Counted from the stretch's first letter, positions 44,600-52,412 are shown. The stretch: DNA of 64,000 bases from Paenibacillus albiflavus (GCF_004344915.1 NZ_SKFG01000008.1:1-64000); one strand, 5' to 3'. The notes: generated from the letters alone by a model not told the origin. Made by a program: numbers and translations.

Positions 44600-44682
44600 C
44601 ATTCATACTTCCAATGTCGGATAAGAATACCTAGAAGCATGGTAAGATTCCTGTTTTATTTTCACAAAGGGGCAAATAAACT

Positions 44683-45420
44683 ATGAAATGTTTTATCATT
44701 ACAGGCACATCTCGAGGACTTGGTGAAGCGATTGTCAGACAGCTAATGAAGCCTGAGCACATGCTAATCTGTATTTCCAGACATAAGAACAACAAGCTAA
44801 TTGCAGAAGCACAAGAAGCAGGCGTCAAGCTGGAATACAATGAATTCGATCTGTCTAACACGGAGCATCTTGATGCGCTTGCTGCTCGAATTTTGAATAA
44901 AATCCAAAAGAACGAGTTAACAGCTGCTTATCTCATCAACAATGCCGGAACTGTTCTACCGATTGAACCTGCCTATAAGTCAACAGGAGAAGCAATTGAT
45001 CACAGCATGAAAATCAATGCGATCGCTCCCATGACGCTTTGCGCTAACTTCATGAGATGGTCGCAAAACTTAGCCATTGATAAACGGATTCTTAACATTT
45101 CATCTGGTTCAGGCAGAAATCCCTACTACGGCTGGAGTACATATTGCGCAGCCAAAGCTGCACTTGATCACTACACACGTTGCGCAGCACTTGAGCAGCA
45201 GGATGCAGAGAACAAGGTCCGAATCGCATCTGTTCGTCCAGGAATTATTGATACGGATATGCAAGTACAAATCCGCTCTTCCAATAGTGAAGACTTCAAG
45301 GATGTTGCACAGTTCATCGATTACAAAGAATCTGGTCAGCTATTAACGCCTGAAGCTGCTGCTGAGCGTATGCTAGAGCAAATGTTCAGTCCAACATTCG
45401 GTGATGTACCTGTAGTCTAA
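44683..45420 (+). CDS. SDR-family oxidoreductase, benzil reductase-like (YueD)
   Basis: 245 residues. NADPH motif TGTSRGLGEAIVRQL, NNAG, and catalytic Ser/Tyr/Lys in ISSGSGRN and YGWSTYCAAKAALDHY. Closest by eye to the (S)-benzoin-forming benzil reductases of Bacillus (YueD), which reduce aromatic diketones; the physiological substrate is unknown. SD AAAGGGG. Divergent from yjdF, whose RNA family binds aromatic heterocycles, so both may belong to an aromatic-compound response. Confidence 0.88.
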   Translation: MKCFIITGTSRGLGEAIVRQLMKPEHMLICISRHKNNKLIAEAQEAGVKLEYNEFDLSNTEHLDALAARILNKIQKNELTAAYLINNAGTVLPIEPAYKSTGEAIDHSMKINAIAPMTLCANFMRWSQNLAIDKRILNISSGSGRNPYYGWSTYCAAKAALDHYTRCAALEQQDAENKVRIASVRPGIIDTDMQVQIRSSNSEDFKDVAQFIDYKESGQLLTPEAAAERMLEQMFSPTFGDVPVV

Positions 45421-45439
45421 TTGAGTTTTAGGATAAATC

Positions 45440-45478
45440 AAGCTAATTCATTCAGATCAGATCTGATGGATTAGCTTT
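45440..45478 (+). terminator. intrinsic terminator of the SDR gene
   Basis: AGCTAAT...ATTAGCT with inner CAGATC/GATCTG, then TTTATT. Confidence 0.75.
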
Positions 45479-46341
45479 TATTGTGGCTTATTCTCTTTGT
45501 CTTGCGCTTCCATTAGTCTGATCAGCTTTACCTCTGTAGAAGATTCAGGTGCTGGTGTATAAATACTACAGCGCAAATCTGCATTCCCTTGCACCTGCAA
45601 AGAGGTCAAGTGAAACAACATTTTGCCTGCCTTTGAATGTCTGAATTCAATCTCGACCTCTGGCGCTGAACTTACCTGACTGTTGTTCCATAAAGAATTA
45701 AAATCAGGGTGAGCGCCTTTCATCTCCTCGATAAATTGATCATACCAAGGATCGTCCACATACTGACCATAATACGTACGAAAGATCGACAAGTATCCTT
45801 TGACAAAATGCTCCCAATTGACGGCTAAGCTCCTAAATTCTTTTCGTGTAAAAAGCAGCTTGATCAAATTTCGCTCTTCATAAGGCAACTGCTGAAAATC
45901 GATGAACACATGCGAAGCTGCCTGATTCCAACCGACAATCTGACATTTTCGATCTGAGATAATCGTAGGACAATAACGCAGCTCTTGCATAATCCGCTTA
46001 AGAGAAGGACTGATCTGAATCTGTTCTTCTTCTCTAACTACGCTTGTTCCACTGCCTGTATCTAGCGCTAATGCAAATAAATATTTACGTTCATCCACCG
46101 TTAATTGCAAGGCGTTTGCAATACATTCCAGCACGGACGAAGATACCTTGATGTCTCTTCCCTGCTCGAGCCAAGTGTACCAAGTCGTGCTTACCCCTGC
46201 TAATTGTGCGACCTCCTCACGCCTTAGCCCTGGCGTTCTCCTACGACCTCCAACTGGCAATCCGAGGGATTGCGGCATGATTTTGGCGCGCTGTGCAGTA
46301 AGGAATTCCGATAACATCTGTAATCTTGTCTGGTGATGCAT
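45478..46341 (-). CDS. XRE-family regulator with MmyB-like ligand domain
   Basis: 287 residues. Helix-turn-helix at 8-85 (RTPGLRREEVAQLAGVSTTW, YTWLEQGRDIKVSSSVLECI), then an MmyB-type ligand-binding domain (about 110-275; CPTIISDRKCQIVGWNQAAS, WEHFVKGYLSIFRTYYGQYV). This domain is thought to bind fatty-acid-like ligands. Divergent from a beta-ketoacyl-ACP synthase gene with a 19-bp palindrome between, suggesting control of that gene and itself. ATG behind GGAGG. Confidence 0.9.
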   Translation of the reverse strand: MHHQTRLQMLSEFLTAQRAKIMPQSLGLPVGGRRRTPGLRREEVAQLAGVSTTWYTWLEQGRDIKVSSSVLECIANALQLTVDERKYLFALALDTGSGTSVVREEEQIQISPSLKRIMQELRYCPTIISDRKCQIVGWNQAASHVFIDFQQLPYEERNLIKLLFTRKEFRSLAVNWEHFVKGYLSIFRTYYGQYVDDPWYDQFIEEMKGAHPDFNSLWNNSQVSSAPEVEIEFRHSKAGKMLFHLTSLQVQGNADLRCSIYTPAPESSTEVKLIRLMEAQDKENKPQ

Positions 46342-46370
46342 AGGAGGCTCCCCCCTTTGTTAGTATTACT

Positions 46371-46408
46371 CTAGTATTGATTATACTAGGATAAACTATA
46401 ACTTGTAA
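46371..46408. promoter_or_regulatory. palindromic operator in the XRE/fabF divergon
   Basis: CTAGTATTGATTATACTAG (46371-46389) is a perfect 7-5-7 inverted repeat. The XRE promoter on minus has -10 TATAAT at 46380-46385 inside it and -35 TTACAA at 46403-46408, 17-bp spacer. An extra TAGTAT half-site lies at 46361-46366. The fabF promoter is not certain. Confidence 0.7.
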
Positions 46409-46463
46409 TATGATAATTTGCATGTAAAAATATCCCTAATAAGTTCGCAGGAGGTAATTAACA

Positions 46464-47702
46464 GTGAATAGAGTCGTTATTACAGGGATGGGTGTTATTT
46501 CACCACTAGGTCAAGATGTTGAGTCTATGTGGAATCGATTAATAAATGGAGAGTCAGGCATTTCGAGAATTGATGCATTCGATACTGCCAGATTTAAGTC
46601 TCAAATTGCTGGCGTTATTCGTGATTTTGATGCGGATACCTTACTTGGACGTAAGGAAGCGCGACGAATTGACCGATTCTGTCAATTTGCCCTTGCTGCG
46701 GCTGAACAAGCTTGCAAGGATGCTGGGTTACAGCTAGAAGACATCGATCTAGAACGATTTGGGGTATACGTAGGTTCAGGAGTTGGCGGTATTCAAACGT
46801 TAGTAGATCAGCACGCTATTCTGAATGAACGGGGTCCAGAACGAGTCAGCCCTTTTCTAGTGCCTACCATCATCAGTAACATGGCTGCCGCCTTAATTAG
46901 CATTAAGCTCGGTGCGCTTGGACCTACGATGTCACCTGTTACTGCCTGCTCAATTGGGAACACGGCAATTGGCGAAGCTTTCCGTTTGATTCGATCAGGA
47001 GAAGCAGATCTCATGATCGCAGGTGGTACTGAGGCTGCATTAACCGAGTTATCGCTAGCCAGTTTCGGCAATGCGACTGCTCTATCTTCACGTAATCATG
47101 ATCCTAAGGGAGCTAGCCGACCTTTTGACGCAGGACGTGATGGGTTTGTAATGGCTGAAGGCGCGGGCATTCTGCTGCTTGAATCCGAAGAACACGCGCG
47201 GAAGCGGAATGCACGTATTTATGGCGAAGTCATTGGTTATGGTGCGACTTCAGATGCCTTCCACATGGTAGCGACTCATGCGGAAGGGCTTGGCGCTTAT
47301 CGCGCCATGCGCTTAGCTTTGCAAAGTGCCAACATCTCTCCTGAGCAAGTCGATGTGATCAGCGCTCACGCAACTAGCACTGAACTAGGTGATCGATCCG
47401 AAACGCTTGCGATTAAGAAGCTATTTGGCGAACATGCTTACACAATCCCCGTCACCGCAAACAAATCCATGCTCGGACATATGCTCGGCGCATCTGGTGG
47501 TGCTGAGGCGATTGCTCTAGTTAAATCCTTGAATGAAGGGATTATTCCACCGACGATCAATCAAGAGCAAGCAGATCCGGCTTGCGACCTTGATTATGTC
47601 CCGAATGTCGCTCGCAAGGCGAATTTAGATATCGGCATTTCCAATTCCTTCGGATTCGGTGGGCATAATGCGGTAATCGTACTGAAGCGATATCAGCAAT
47701 AG
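46464..47702 (+). CDS. fabF: beta-ketoacyl-ACP synthase II family protein
   Basis: 412 residues. Condensing enzyme of fatty-acid elongation. Catalytic Cys in TACSIGNTAIGEAF (where FabF usually has TACATG), His in SAHATSTELGDRSE and His in KSMLGHMLGASGG, so Cys-His-His is complete. The start is GTG behind CAGGAGG. No acpP, fabD or fabG adjoin, so this may be a second, regulated FabF paralogue or a polyketide-like enzyme, and its neighbour XRE/MmyB protein is the likely regulator. Confidence 0.9.
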   Translation: MNRVVITGMGVISPLGQDVESMWNRLINGESGISRIDAFDTARFKSQIAGVIRDFDADTLLGRKEARRIDRFCQFALAAAEQACKDAGLQLEDIDLERFGVYVGSGVGGIQTLVDQHAILNERGPERVSPFLVPTIISNMAAALISIKLGALGPTMSPVTACSIGNTAIGEAFRLIRSGEADLMIAGGTEAALTELSLASFGNATALSSRNHDPKGASRPFDAGRDGFVMAEGAGILLLESEEHARKRNARIYGEVIGYGATSDAFHMVATHAEGLGAYRAMRLALQSANISPEQVDVISAHATSTELGDRSETLAIKKLFGEHAYTIPVTANKSMLGHMLGASGGAEAIALVKSLNEGIIPPTINQEQADPACDLDYVPNVARKANLDIGISNSFGFGGHNAVIVLKRYQQ

Positions 47703-47747
47703 GTCAGAATTTCAAAGACTTGTAGAGCGACTTAACGAGTTGACTGG

Positions 47748-47772
47748 TTTGCCTGCATTTCATACAGGCAAA
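47748..47772. repeat. short inverted repeat (partial copy of the element at 47798)
   Basis: TTTGCCTG...CAGGCAAA hairpin. Its left half TTTGCCTGCATT is identical to the left arm of the larger palindromic element 26 bases further on. No T-tract on either strand. Confidence 0.6.
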
Positions 47773-47797
47773 TTCGCCTAGAAGCGAGAAAAATCAG

Positions 47798-47886
47798 TTT
47801 TGCCTGCATTCTATACATTCAAAAGTGGCTAGTTGAGCCAAAATAGCTTATCGAGCTAATTTTGAATGTACATTTTGCAGGCAAAA
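47798..47886. repeat. large composite palindrome between fabF and nadE
   Basis: 27-base outer arms (47798-47824 and 47860-47886) pair except for a six-base internal loop: TTTTGCCTGCA/TGCAGGCAAAA and ACATTCAAAA/TTTTGAATGT. Inside lie two small hairpins GGCT-AGTTG-AGCC (47827-47839) and TAGCT-TATCG-AGCTA (47844-47858), giving a cloverleaf-like fold. It sits between convergent genes. No protein-coding potential; I know no named family for it. Confidence 0.75.
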
Positions 47887-47961
47887 GATATTTTTTTTAA
47901 AAAAATGAGTATTTGACTGTATGTTTGCATTCAAACTTAGAAGTTCATCCCATTCAGCCAC

Positions 47962-48771
47962 TTATATCCCTGGAATCGCGTTTCGCTTATGCGCTGTACG
48001 CAAGTACTGCTTCTCAAGCTTCTCTTGTACGTCAGCTGGGATGGTTTTGCCTTCTAAATAATCGCTGTTGTGTTCATATGAGATACCCAGTTCACCTTCA
48101 TCCGTCTGTCCTTCCCATAGACCTGCTGTTGGTGCTTTATCCAGAATACTTTGGGGGACACCCAGCTTCTCCCCAACAAGGCGGACTTGACGTTTGTTCA
48201 GCGTACTAAGCGGTGTAATATCAACTGCACCATCACCCCACTTGGTATAAAAGCCTGTAATTGCTTCGGAAGCGTGATCTGTCCCCACAACAAGTAAATT
48301 CAGGTCAAAAGCGATCGCATACTGCACAACCATCCGCGTACGTGCCTTCACATTCCCTTTGCCCTCACGGCTAATATGTTTATGAACACCCATTTGCTTC
48401 ATCGCATATTCCGTATTCAAAGCGATCTCATCAACTGCTTCTTCAATGTTCGTCTCGACTTGGTGTTTCAAATGAAACGCATTTGCCGTTGCATAGCTAT
48501 GCTCGATATCCGCTTGTACACCATACGGTTGGAAAACGCCTACCGTTATGTATTCGCACTTCTTCTCCTCTGTCAGTTCATCGGTAGCAATTTTACATAA
48601 ACCCGCTGCTACTGCAGAATCAAGTCCGCCCGAAATAGCGATCAACAGCCCTTTAACCCCTGCTTGCAAAATATAATCTTTCAAAAAATCCACCCGTTTG
48701 CGAATCTCCTGATCCACATCGATCGTTGGCTGCACACCAAGCTTAGCAATAATTTCGTGCTGCATGCTCAT
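47962..48771 (-). CDS. nadE: ammonia-dependent NAD+ synthetase
   Basis: Final step of NAD synthesis from deamido-NAD. 269 residues, single PP-loop domain (LLIAISGGLDSAVAAGLCK), no glutaminase domain, so it uses ammonia. TPLSTLNKRQVRLVGEKLG and DKAPTAGLWEGQTDEGELG are conserved. SD GGAGGGG. Single gene. Confidence 0.96.
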   Translation of the reverse strand: MSMQHEIIAKLGVQPTIDVDQEIRKRVDFLKDYILQAGVKGLLIAISGGLDSAVAAGLCKIATDELTEEKKCEYITVGVFQPYGVQADIEHSYATANAFHLKHQVETNIEEAVDEIALNTEYAMKQMGVHKHISREGKGNVKARTRMVVQYAIAFDLNLLVVGTDHASEAITGFYTKWGDGAVDITPLSTLNKRQVRLVGEKLGVPQSILDKAPTAGLWEGQTDEGELGISYEHNSDYLEGKTIPADVQEKLEKQYLRTAHKRNAIPGI

Positions 48772-48876
48772 TCACTAGCCCCTCCTCTATGTCAATCCGA
48801 TATTGTGATGCTTAAGCATAGTATAGACATATTCAGTTCATTATTACAAAGTCGATTCTTTATAGGCTAACAGCAT

Positions 48877-48905
48877 TTGACAATTCATCTGATTCATCCT
48901 ATGAT
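48877..48905 (+). promoter_or_regulatory. strong promoter of the mutS2-like leader
   Basis: Perfect -35 TTGACA (48877-48882), 17-bp spacer, -10 TATGAT (48900-48905). Transcription should begin at about 48912, 408 bases before the mutS2-like start codon. Confidence 0.85.
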
Positions 48906-48944
48906 GCAAATAGAAATACATTTTTTTAATCAGGGGGCATTTTG

Positions 48945-48968
48945 ATGTCTGCGGTGACTCTTAACTAA
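48945..48968 (+). CDS. leader peptide MSAVTLN
   Basis: Seven codons with ATG seven bases after GGGGG (48933-48937), a near-ideal ribosome site. The ORF is embedded in the 5' side of the outer stems of the leader RNA and its end (CTTAACTAA) is part of the longest one. Such coupling is how leader peptides control attenuation of erm, vga and similar resistance genes. Expression is inferred. Confidence 0.55.
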   Translation: MSAVTLN

Positions 48969-49119
48969 TCAATTTCATAGAAGCAACCAGAAGAAACGAT
49001 TCCAACGTCTATAAAGATGTTGATCTTCTTGCAAAAAATCTGCCAAATAGCAGGTTTATTTCTGTTTGCTTGAAATTAGTTAAGAACATCGGCAACCCCT
49101 AAAGCCAGTTATAAGACTT

Positions 49120-49148
49120 AGGCCGTGCTCTTTTAGCACGGCCTTTTT
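49120..49148 (+). terminator. intrinsic terminator 1 in the mutS2-like leader
   Basis: AGGCCGTGCT pairs with AGCACGGCCT, short loop, T5. Strong GC stem, 172 bases before the gene it precedes. Confidence 0.9.
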
Positions 49149-49152
49149 GTTT

Positions 49153-49193
49153 CATTCACACGATCCTCTACAATTGCAGGATAACTGTGAATG
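49153..49193 (+). other. hairpin sequestering a possible ribosome site
   Basis: CATTCAC (49153-49159) pairs with GTGAATG (49187-49193) and ATCCT (49163-49167) with AGGAT (49178-49182). The 3' arm contains the AGGAT ribosome site and the GTG start of the 16-codon ORF at 49187. Confidence 0.55.
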
Positions 49194-49237
49194 CCAGTCT
49201 TAAGGCAGAAGATGAGCCTAATCCATACGTAACTTAG
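49187..49237 (+). CDS. possible second leader ORF, 16 codons (GTG start)
   Basis: Begins GTG four bases after AGGAT and reads MNASLKAEDEPNPYVT to TAG. It runs through the 5' arm of terminator 2. A nested ORF, MSLIHT (49212-49232), lies in the same arm behind a weak AAGG. One of the two may be translated to control terminator 2. Neither is certain. Confidence 0.35.
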   Translation: MNASLKAEDEPNPYVT

Positions 49238-49290
49238 TTGCTTGTATAGCAGCAGTTGCGTCTATGGTTTGTTCATCTTCTGCCTTTTTT
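49202..49290 (+). terminator. very long intrinsic terminator 2 before mutS2-like gene
   Basis: AAGGCAGAAGATGA (49202-49215) pairs with its exact complement (49273-49286), with further stems CCATA/TATGG, ACGTAACT/AGTTGCGT and TTGCT/AGCAG within, then six T. The start codon of the mutS2-like gene is 30 bases later and no promoter fits in between, so read-through is required for expression. Confidence 0.85.
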
Positions 49291-49319
49291 ATTTATCATC
49301 CTAAGGAGGCTTATTAATC

Positions 49320-51251
49320 ATGAATCCACAAACCATTAAGCAGCTTGAATTCGAGAAAATCAAGGAAAAACTAATCAGCTACACCATGTCCTATTTAGGA
49401 AAAAAGCATGTCCACGAGCTTATGCCACAAACGAATTTGACTGCAGCCATGAATCTGCTCCATGAAACGAATGAAGCCGTCAAATTAATCGAGCACGGCT
49501 CCAGCGTACCTATTCCATCACTTGATGGCATTGAAATGATCGTCAATAAATTTGGCAAAGGCTATATTTTCACAGAGAATGAATTTAGCCATATCGCACG
49601 CTTGCTTGAAAGCACGAGTCAGCTTAAGCGCTATATGGTCAAGAAAGAATCGATTGCTCCCAAGGTATGTGCGTATGCACAATCGCTGTATGACATGAAA
49701 GAGCTGGACACGGAGATTAACCGCTGCATTCGACATGGACAGATTACAGATGAAGCAAGCAACGACTTGTCCCGCACCCGCAAGAAAATAATTGTCACCG
49801 ATAGCCGAATCCGCAAGAAACTCGACAGCACGATGAATAAATACAAGTCCTACCTGCAGGAGCTTGTCGTCAGCATGCGCAATGATCGATACGTCATTCC
49901 TGTGAAAAAAGAATACCGCAAGCTAGTTGCTGGAACCGTCCTAGATGAATCGTCCAGCGGTCAGACCGTTTTCGTTGAGCCATCGGATATTGCTGCCCTG
50001 CATTATGAGCTATCTGAATATCGTATGGAGGAAGCGCGTGAAGAAGCCCGCATCTTAAGCCAGTTAACGGATCTGACAGAGCTGTATGCGCATGAAATCT
50101 CCGTCAATTTAGAAACAATCGGATACTATGATTTTTTATTTGCCAAGGCTAAATATGGGCACTCCATCGGCGGAAGGATAGTTCAGTTAAATAACGAGGG
50201 TATCATTCGAATCGTCGAGGGGCGGCATCCCCTTTTATCCAGGAATACCGTTCCACTTACATTTACGATTGGGGAAGATTACAGCGCGCTAATCATTACT
50301 GGCCCGAATACAGGCGGCAAAACGGTCAGTCTCAAAACAGTCGGTCTGCTAACTTTGATGGTTCAATCAGGACTGCTTGTTCCTGTTCAAGAAGGCAGCA
50401 TGTTCCATGTATATTCCAACATTCTCGTTGATATCGGCGATGGTCAAAGCATGGAGCAATCGCTTAGCACCTTCTCTGCACATATTAAAAATGTGATAGA
50501 GATTCTTAAGCAAGCTGGCCGTTCGACGCTTATTTTGCTGGATGAACTTGCAACGGGGACTGATCCTGGCGAAGGGATCGGACTATCAATCGCTGTCCTA
50601 GAGGAACTGTATAAGCGAGGCTCGACGGTGATCGCAACGACTCATTTTAACGAAATCAAGGAATTTGCTCGGGTGACAGCAGGCTTTCAGAATGCGCGGA
50701 TGGAGTTCGATCTCGAAACCTTGCAGCCTCTTTATCGCTTGACGATTGGGGAAGCAGGCAACAGCTATGCCTTTTATATTGCACTTAAACTGGGCATTGC
50801 GCCGAATATTATTGAGCGGTCCAAGCAAATCACGAGTCGAGTCGCACGCGGGAATGAACTGACTGATTTTACAGCACTAGAGCCATTAACACCAATATCT
50901 GATCCTATTAAACTGCAACCTAATCAGAATCACAGTAAAGCTAAACGGCAGGCACCTGCACCTTTGTTTGAGCGCGGGGACTGTGTATGGATTCATTCCC
51001 TAAGAAGATCGGGGATCGTATGCGGACCGCCAGATGAACGAGGGAATATCGTCGTACAAATTCAGAAGGAGAAGGTCACAATCAATCAGAAGCGTATGGC
51101 TTTATACATTGAGCGCAAAGAGCTCTATCCTGAAGGGGAATATGATATGGATATCGTGTTCGAATCAAAGGAAAATCGGAAAAAACACAAGCTGATGAAT
51201 CGCAAGCATGTCGAAGGACTGTCCATCACGTATCCAAAGGATCAATCATAA
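49320..51251 (+). CDS. MutS2-like ATPase lacking the Smr nuclease domain
   Basis: 643 residues. N-terminal MutS2 core and clamp with coiled coil (about 1-300), then the ATPase: Walker A ITGPNTGGKTVSLKTVGLL, Walker B LILLDELATGTDPGEGIGLS, and TTHFNEIKEFA. After it a linker and a KOW-like region (ERGDCVWIHSLRRSGIVCG). MutS2 of B. subtilis (about 785 residues) continues with an Smr endonuclease domain; here the protein ends about 50 residues after the KOW-like part. MutS2 proteins bind collided ribosomes; this version would be able to split or remodel but not cut. SD CTAAGGAGG. Regulated by a two-terminator leader. Confidence 0.88.
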   Translation: MNPQTIKQLEFEKIKEKLISYTMSYLGKKHVHELMPQTNLTAAMNLLHETNEAVKLIEHGSSVPIPSLDGIEMIVNKFGKGYIFTENEFSHIARLLESTSQLKRYMVKKESIAPKVCAYAQSLYDMKELDTEINRCIRHGQITDEASNDLSRTRKKIIVTDSRIRKKLDSTMNKYKSYLQELVVSMRNDRYVIPVKKEYRKLVAGTVLDESSSGQTVFVEPSDIAALHYELSEYRMEEAREEARILSQLTDLTELYAHEISVNLETIGYYDFLFAKAKYGHSIGGRIVQLNNEGIIRIVEGRHPLLSRNTVPLTFTIGEDYSALIITGPNTGGKTVSLKTVGLLTLMVQSGLLVPVQEGSMFHVYSNILVDIGDGQSMEQSLSTFSAHIKNVIEILKQAGRSTLILLDELATGTDPGEGIGLSIAVLEELYKRGSTVIATTHFNEIKEFARVTAGFQNARMEFDLETLQPLYRLTIGEAGNSYAFYIALKLGIAPNIIERSKQITSRVARGNELTDFTALEPLTPISDPIKLQPNQNHSKAKRQAPAPLFERGDCVWIHSLRRSGIVCGPPDERGNIVVQIQKEKVTINQKRMALYIERKELYPEGEYDMDIVFESKENRKKHKLMNRKHVEGLSITYPKDQS

Positions 51252-51357
51252 ACGAGCATGCATCCACTCCTCTTGCGGCATAATGCTCCAAACCTTACAA
51301 TAAACTTGAGTGCATGTCCTGCTAGTTTACTTATCCAATCATGAGGAGTGAGATTGC

Positions 51358-52341
51358 ATGCGTAATAAACCTTATATCATAGCTTATACACCTTTTGAAG
51401 AACAGACATTAGAGAAGCTTAGACAAGTTGGCGATGTTCATGTTATCGATAAAAAACAAGGCAGCTTCCGCGATCAATTAGCCCAGCATCTACCACATGT
51501 GCAAGCTCTTATCGGCAGCGGTCTTAAAGTAAATGCCGAGCTGCTGGATCAAGCGCCAAATTTGAAAATCGTAAGTAATTATTCCGTCGGATATGATAAT
51601 TTTGATATACCAGAACTAACCAAACGCGGAATTATGGCGACCAATACGCCAGATGTCCTGACGGAAACGACTGCCGATCTTATTTTCGGAATTCTGATGG
51701 CTACAGCACGCAGAATTCCACAGCTTGATCGACTCGTTAAAGACGGGAAATGGACAGCTTCGGTTGGAAGAGAGCTGTTCGGAACAGATGTATATGGCAA
51801 AACGCTAGGGATGATCGGTTTAGGCAGAATCGGCACCGCGATCGCTCGTAGAGGCAAGTTCGGATTCAATATGCCAATTCTGTACCATAATCGCTCCCGC
51901 TCCGAGGCGGCAGAAGCAGAGCTTGGCGCACAATATTGCTCTCTCGATGAACTATTGAAACAATCCGATTACGTATGCCTTATGACTCCTCTCTCTCCAG
52001 AGACAATGAATCTGATTGGTGAGCGTGAGTTTAAGTTGATGAAGGAGACGGCAATCTTCATTAATGGTTCACGCGGAGCAACTGTCGATGAGGAGGCATT
52101 GATCCATGCGCTTGAAACGAAGCAAATTGCAGCAGCAGGGCTTGATGTCTATGTGAAAGAACCACTGCCTGCTAACTCCTCACTGCTGAACATGGAACAC
52201 GTCGTTACATTGCCGCATGTTGGCTCGGCAACAATCGCGACTCGCGATGCGATGGAAGCACTCGCTGCAGACAACGTTATTGCAGGAGTAACAGGTCAGA
52301 AACCGCCAACGCTTATTAATCAGGAAGTGTGGAGAGATTAA
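51358..52341 (+). CDS. D-isomer-specific 2-hydroxyacid dehydrogenase
   Basis: 327 residues. NAD(P) motif GMIGLGRIGTAIARRG, catalytic Arg in INGSRGATVDEEAL, Glu in LDVYVKEPLP, His in TLPHVGSATIATRD. Resembles glyoxylate/2-ketogluconate reductases. Substrate not fixed. SD TGAGGAG. Confidence 0.93.
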   Translation: MRNKPYIIAYTPFEEQTLEKLRQVGDVHVIDKKQGSFRDQLAQHLPHVQALIGSGLKVNAELLDQAPNLKIVSNYSVGYDNFDIPELTKRGIMATNTPDVLTETTADLIFGILMATARRIPQLDRLVKDGKWTASVGRELFGTDVYGKTLGMIGLGRIGTAIARRGKFGFNMPILYHNRSRSEAAEAELGAQYCSLDELLKQSDYVCLMTPLSPETMNLIGEREFKLMKETAIFINGSRGATVDEEALIHALETKQIAAAGLDVYVKEPLPANSSLLNMEHVVTLPHVGSATIATRDAMEALAADNVIAGVTGQKPPTLINQEVWRD

Positions 52342-52364
52342 TCTGAGGCTAAATGAATAGAAGA

Positions 52365-52400
52365 ACAAGCTAGGAGTCACACTTGTGACTCCTAGCTTGT
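52365..52400 (+). terminator. bidirectional terminator
   Basis: ACAAGCTAGGAGTCAC and its exact complement around a four-base loop, between convergent genes; T-rich on minus. Confidence 0.85.
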
Positions 52401-52412
52401 CATTATGACTCT

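Larger units (their letters stand above)
48912..49148 (+). ncRNA. structured leader RNA 1 with intrinsic terminator
   Basis: About 235 bases that can fold into one closed multi-branch structure: GGGG (48933-48936) with CCCC (49095-49098), GATGT (48944-48948) with ACATC (49086-49090), CTTAACTAAT (48959-48968) with ATTAGTTAAG (49075-49084). Inside are AAGCAA/TTGCTT plus CAGAA/TTCTG, AACGTC/GATGTT and AAATCTGC/GCAGGTTT hairpins. The 5' arms overlap the leader ORF 48945-48968, including its start codon, so translation would open the outer stem. It ends in terminator 49120-49148. No match to a riboswitch class I know. Confidence 0.7.

Noticed and set aside
47798-47886. Reading the palindrome as a CRISPR repeat or phage att site
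   Set aside because: There is no regular spacer array, no cas gene, no integrase or tRNA nearby.
48912-49148. tmRNA, SRP RNA, RNase P RNA or 6S RNA
   Set aside because: None of the conserved sequence blocks of the first three is visible, and an in-frame leader ORF with strong ribosome site points to attenuation. A 6S-like long hairpin cannot be fully excluded by eye.
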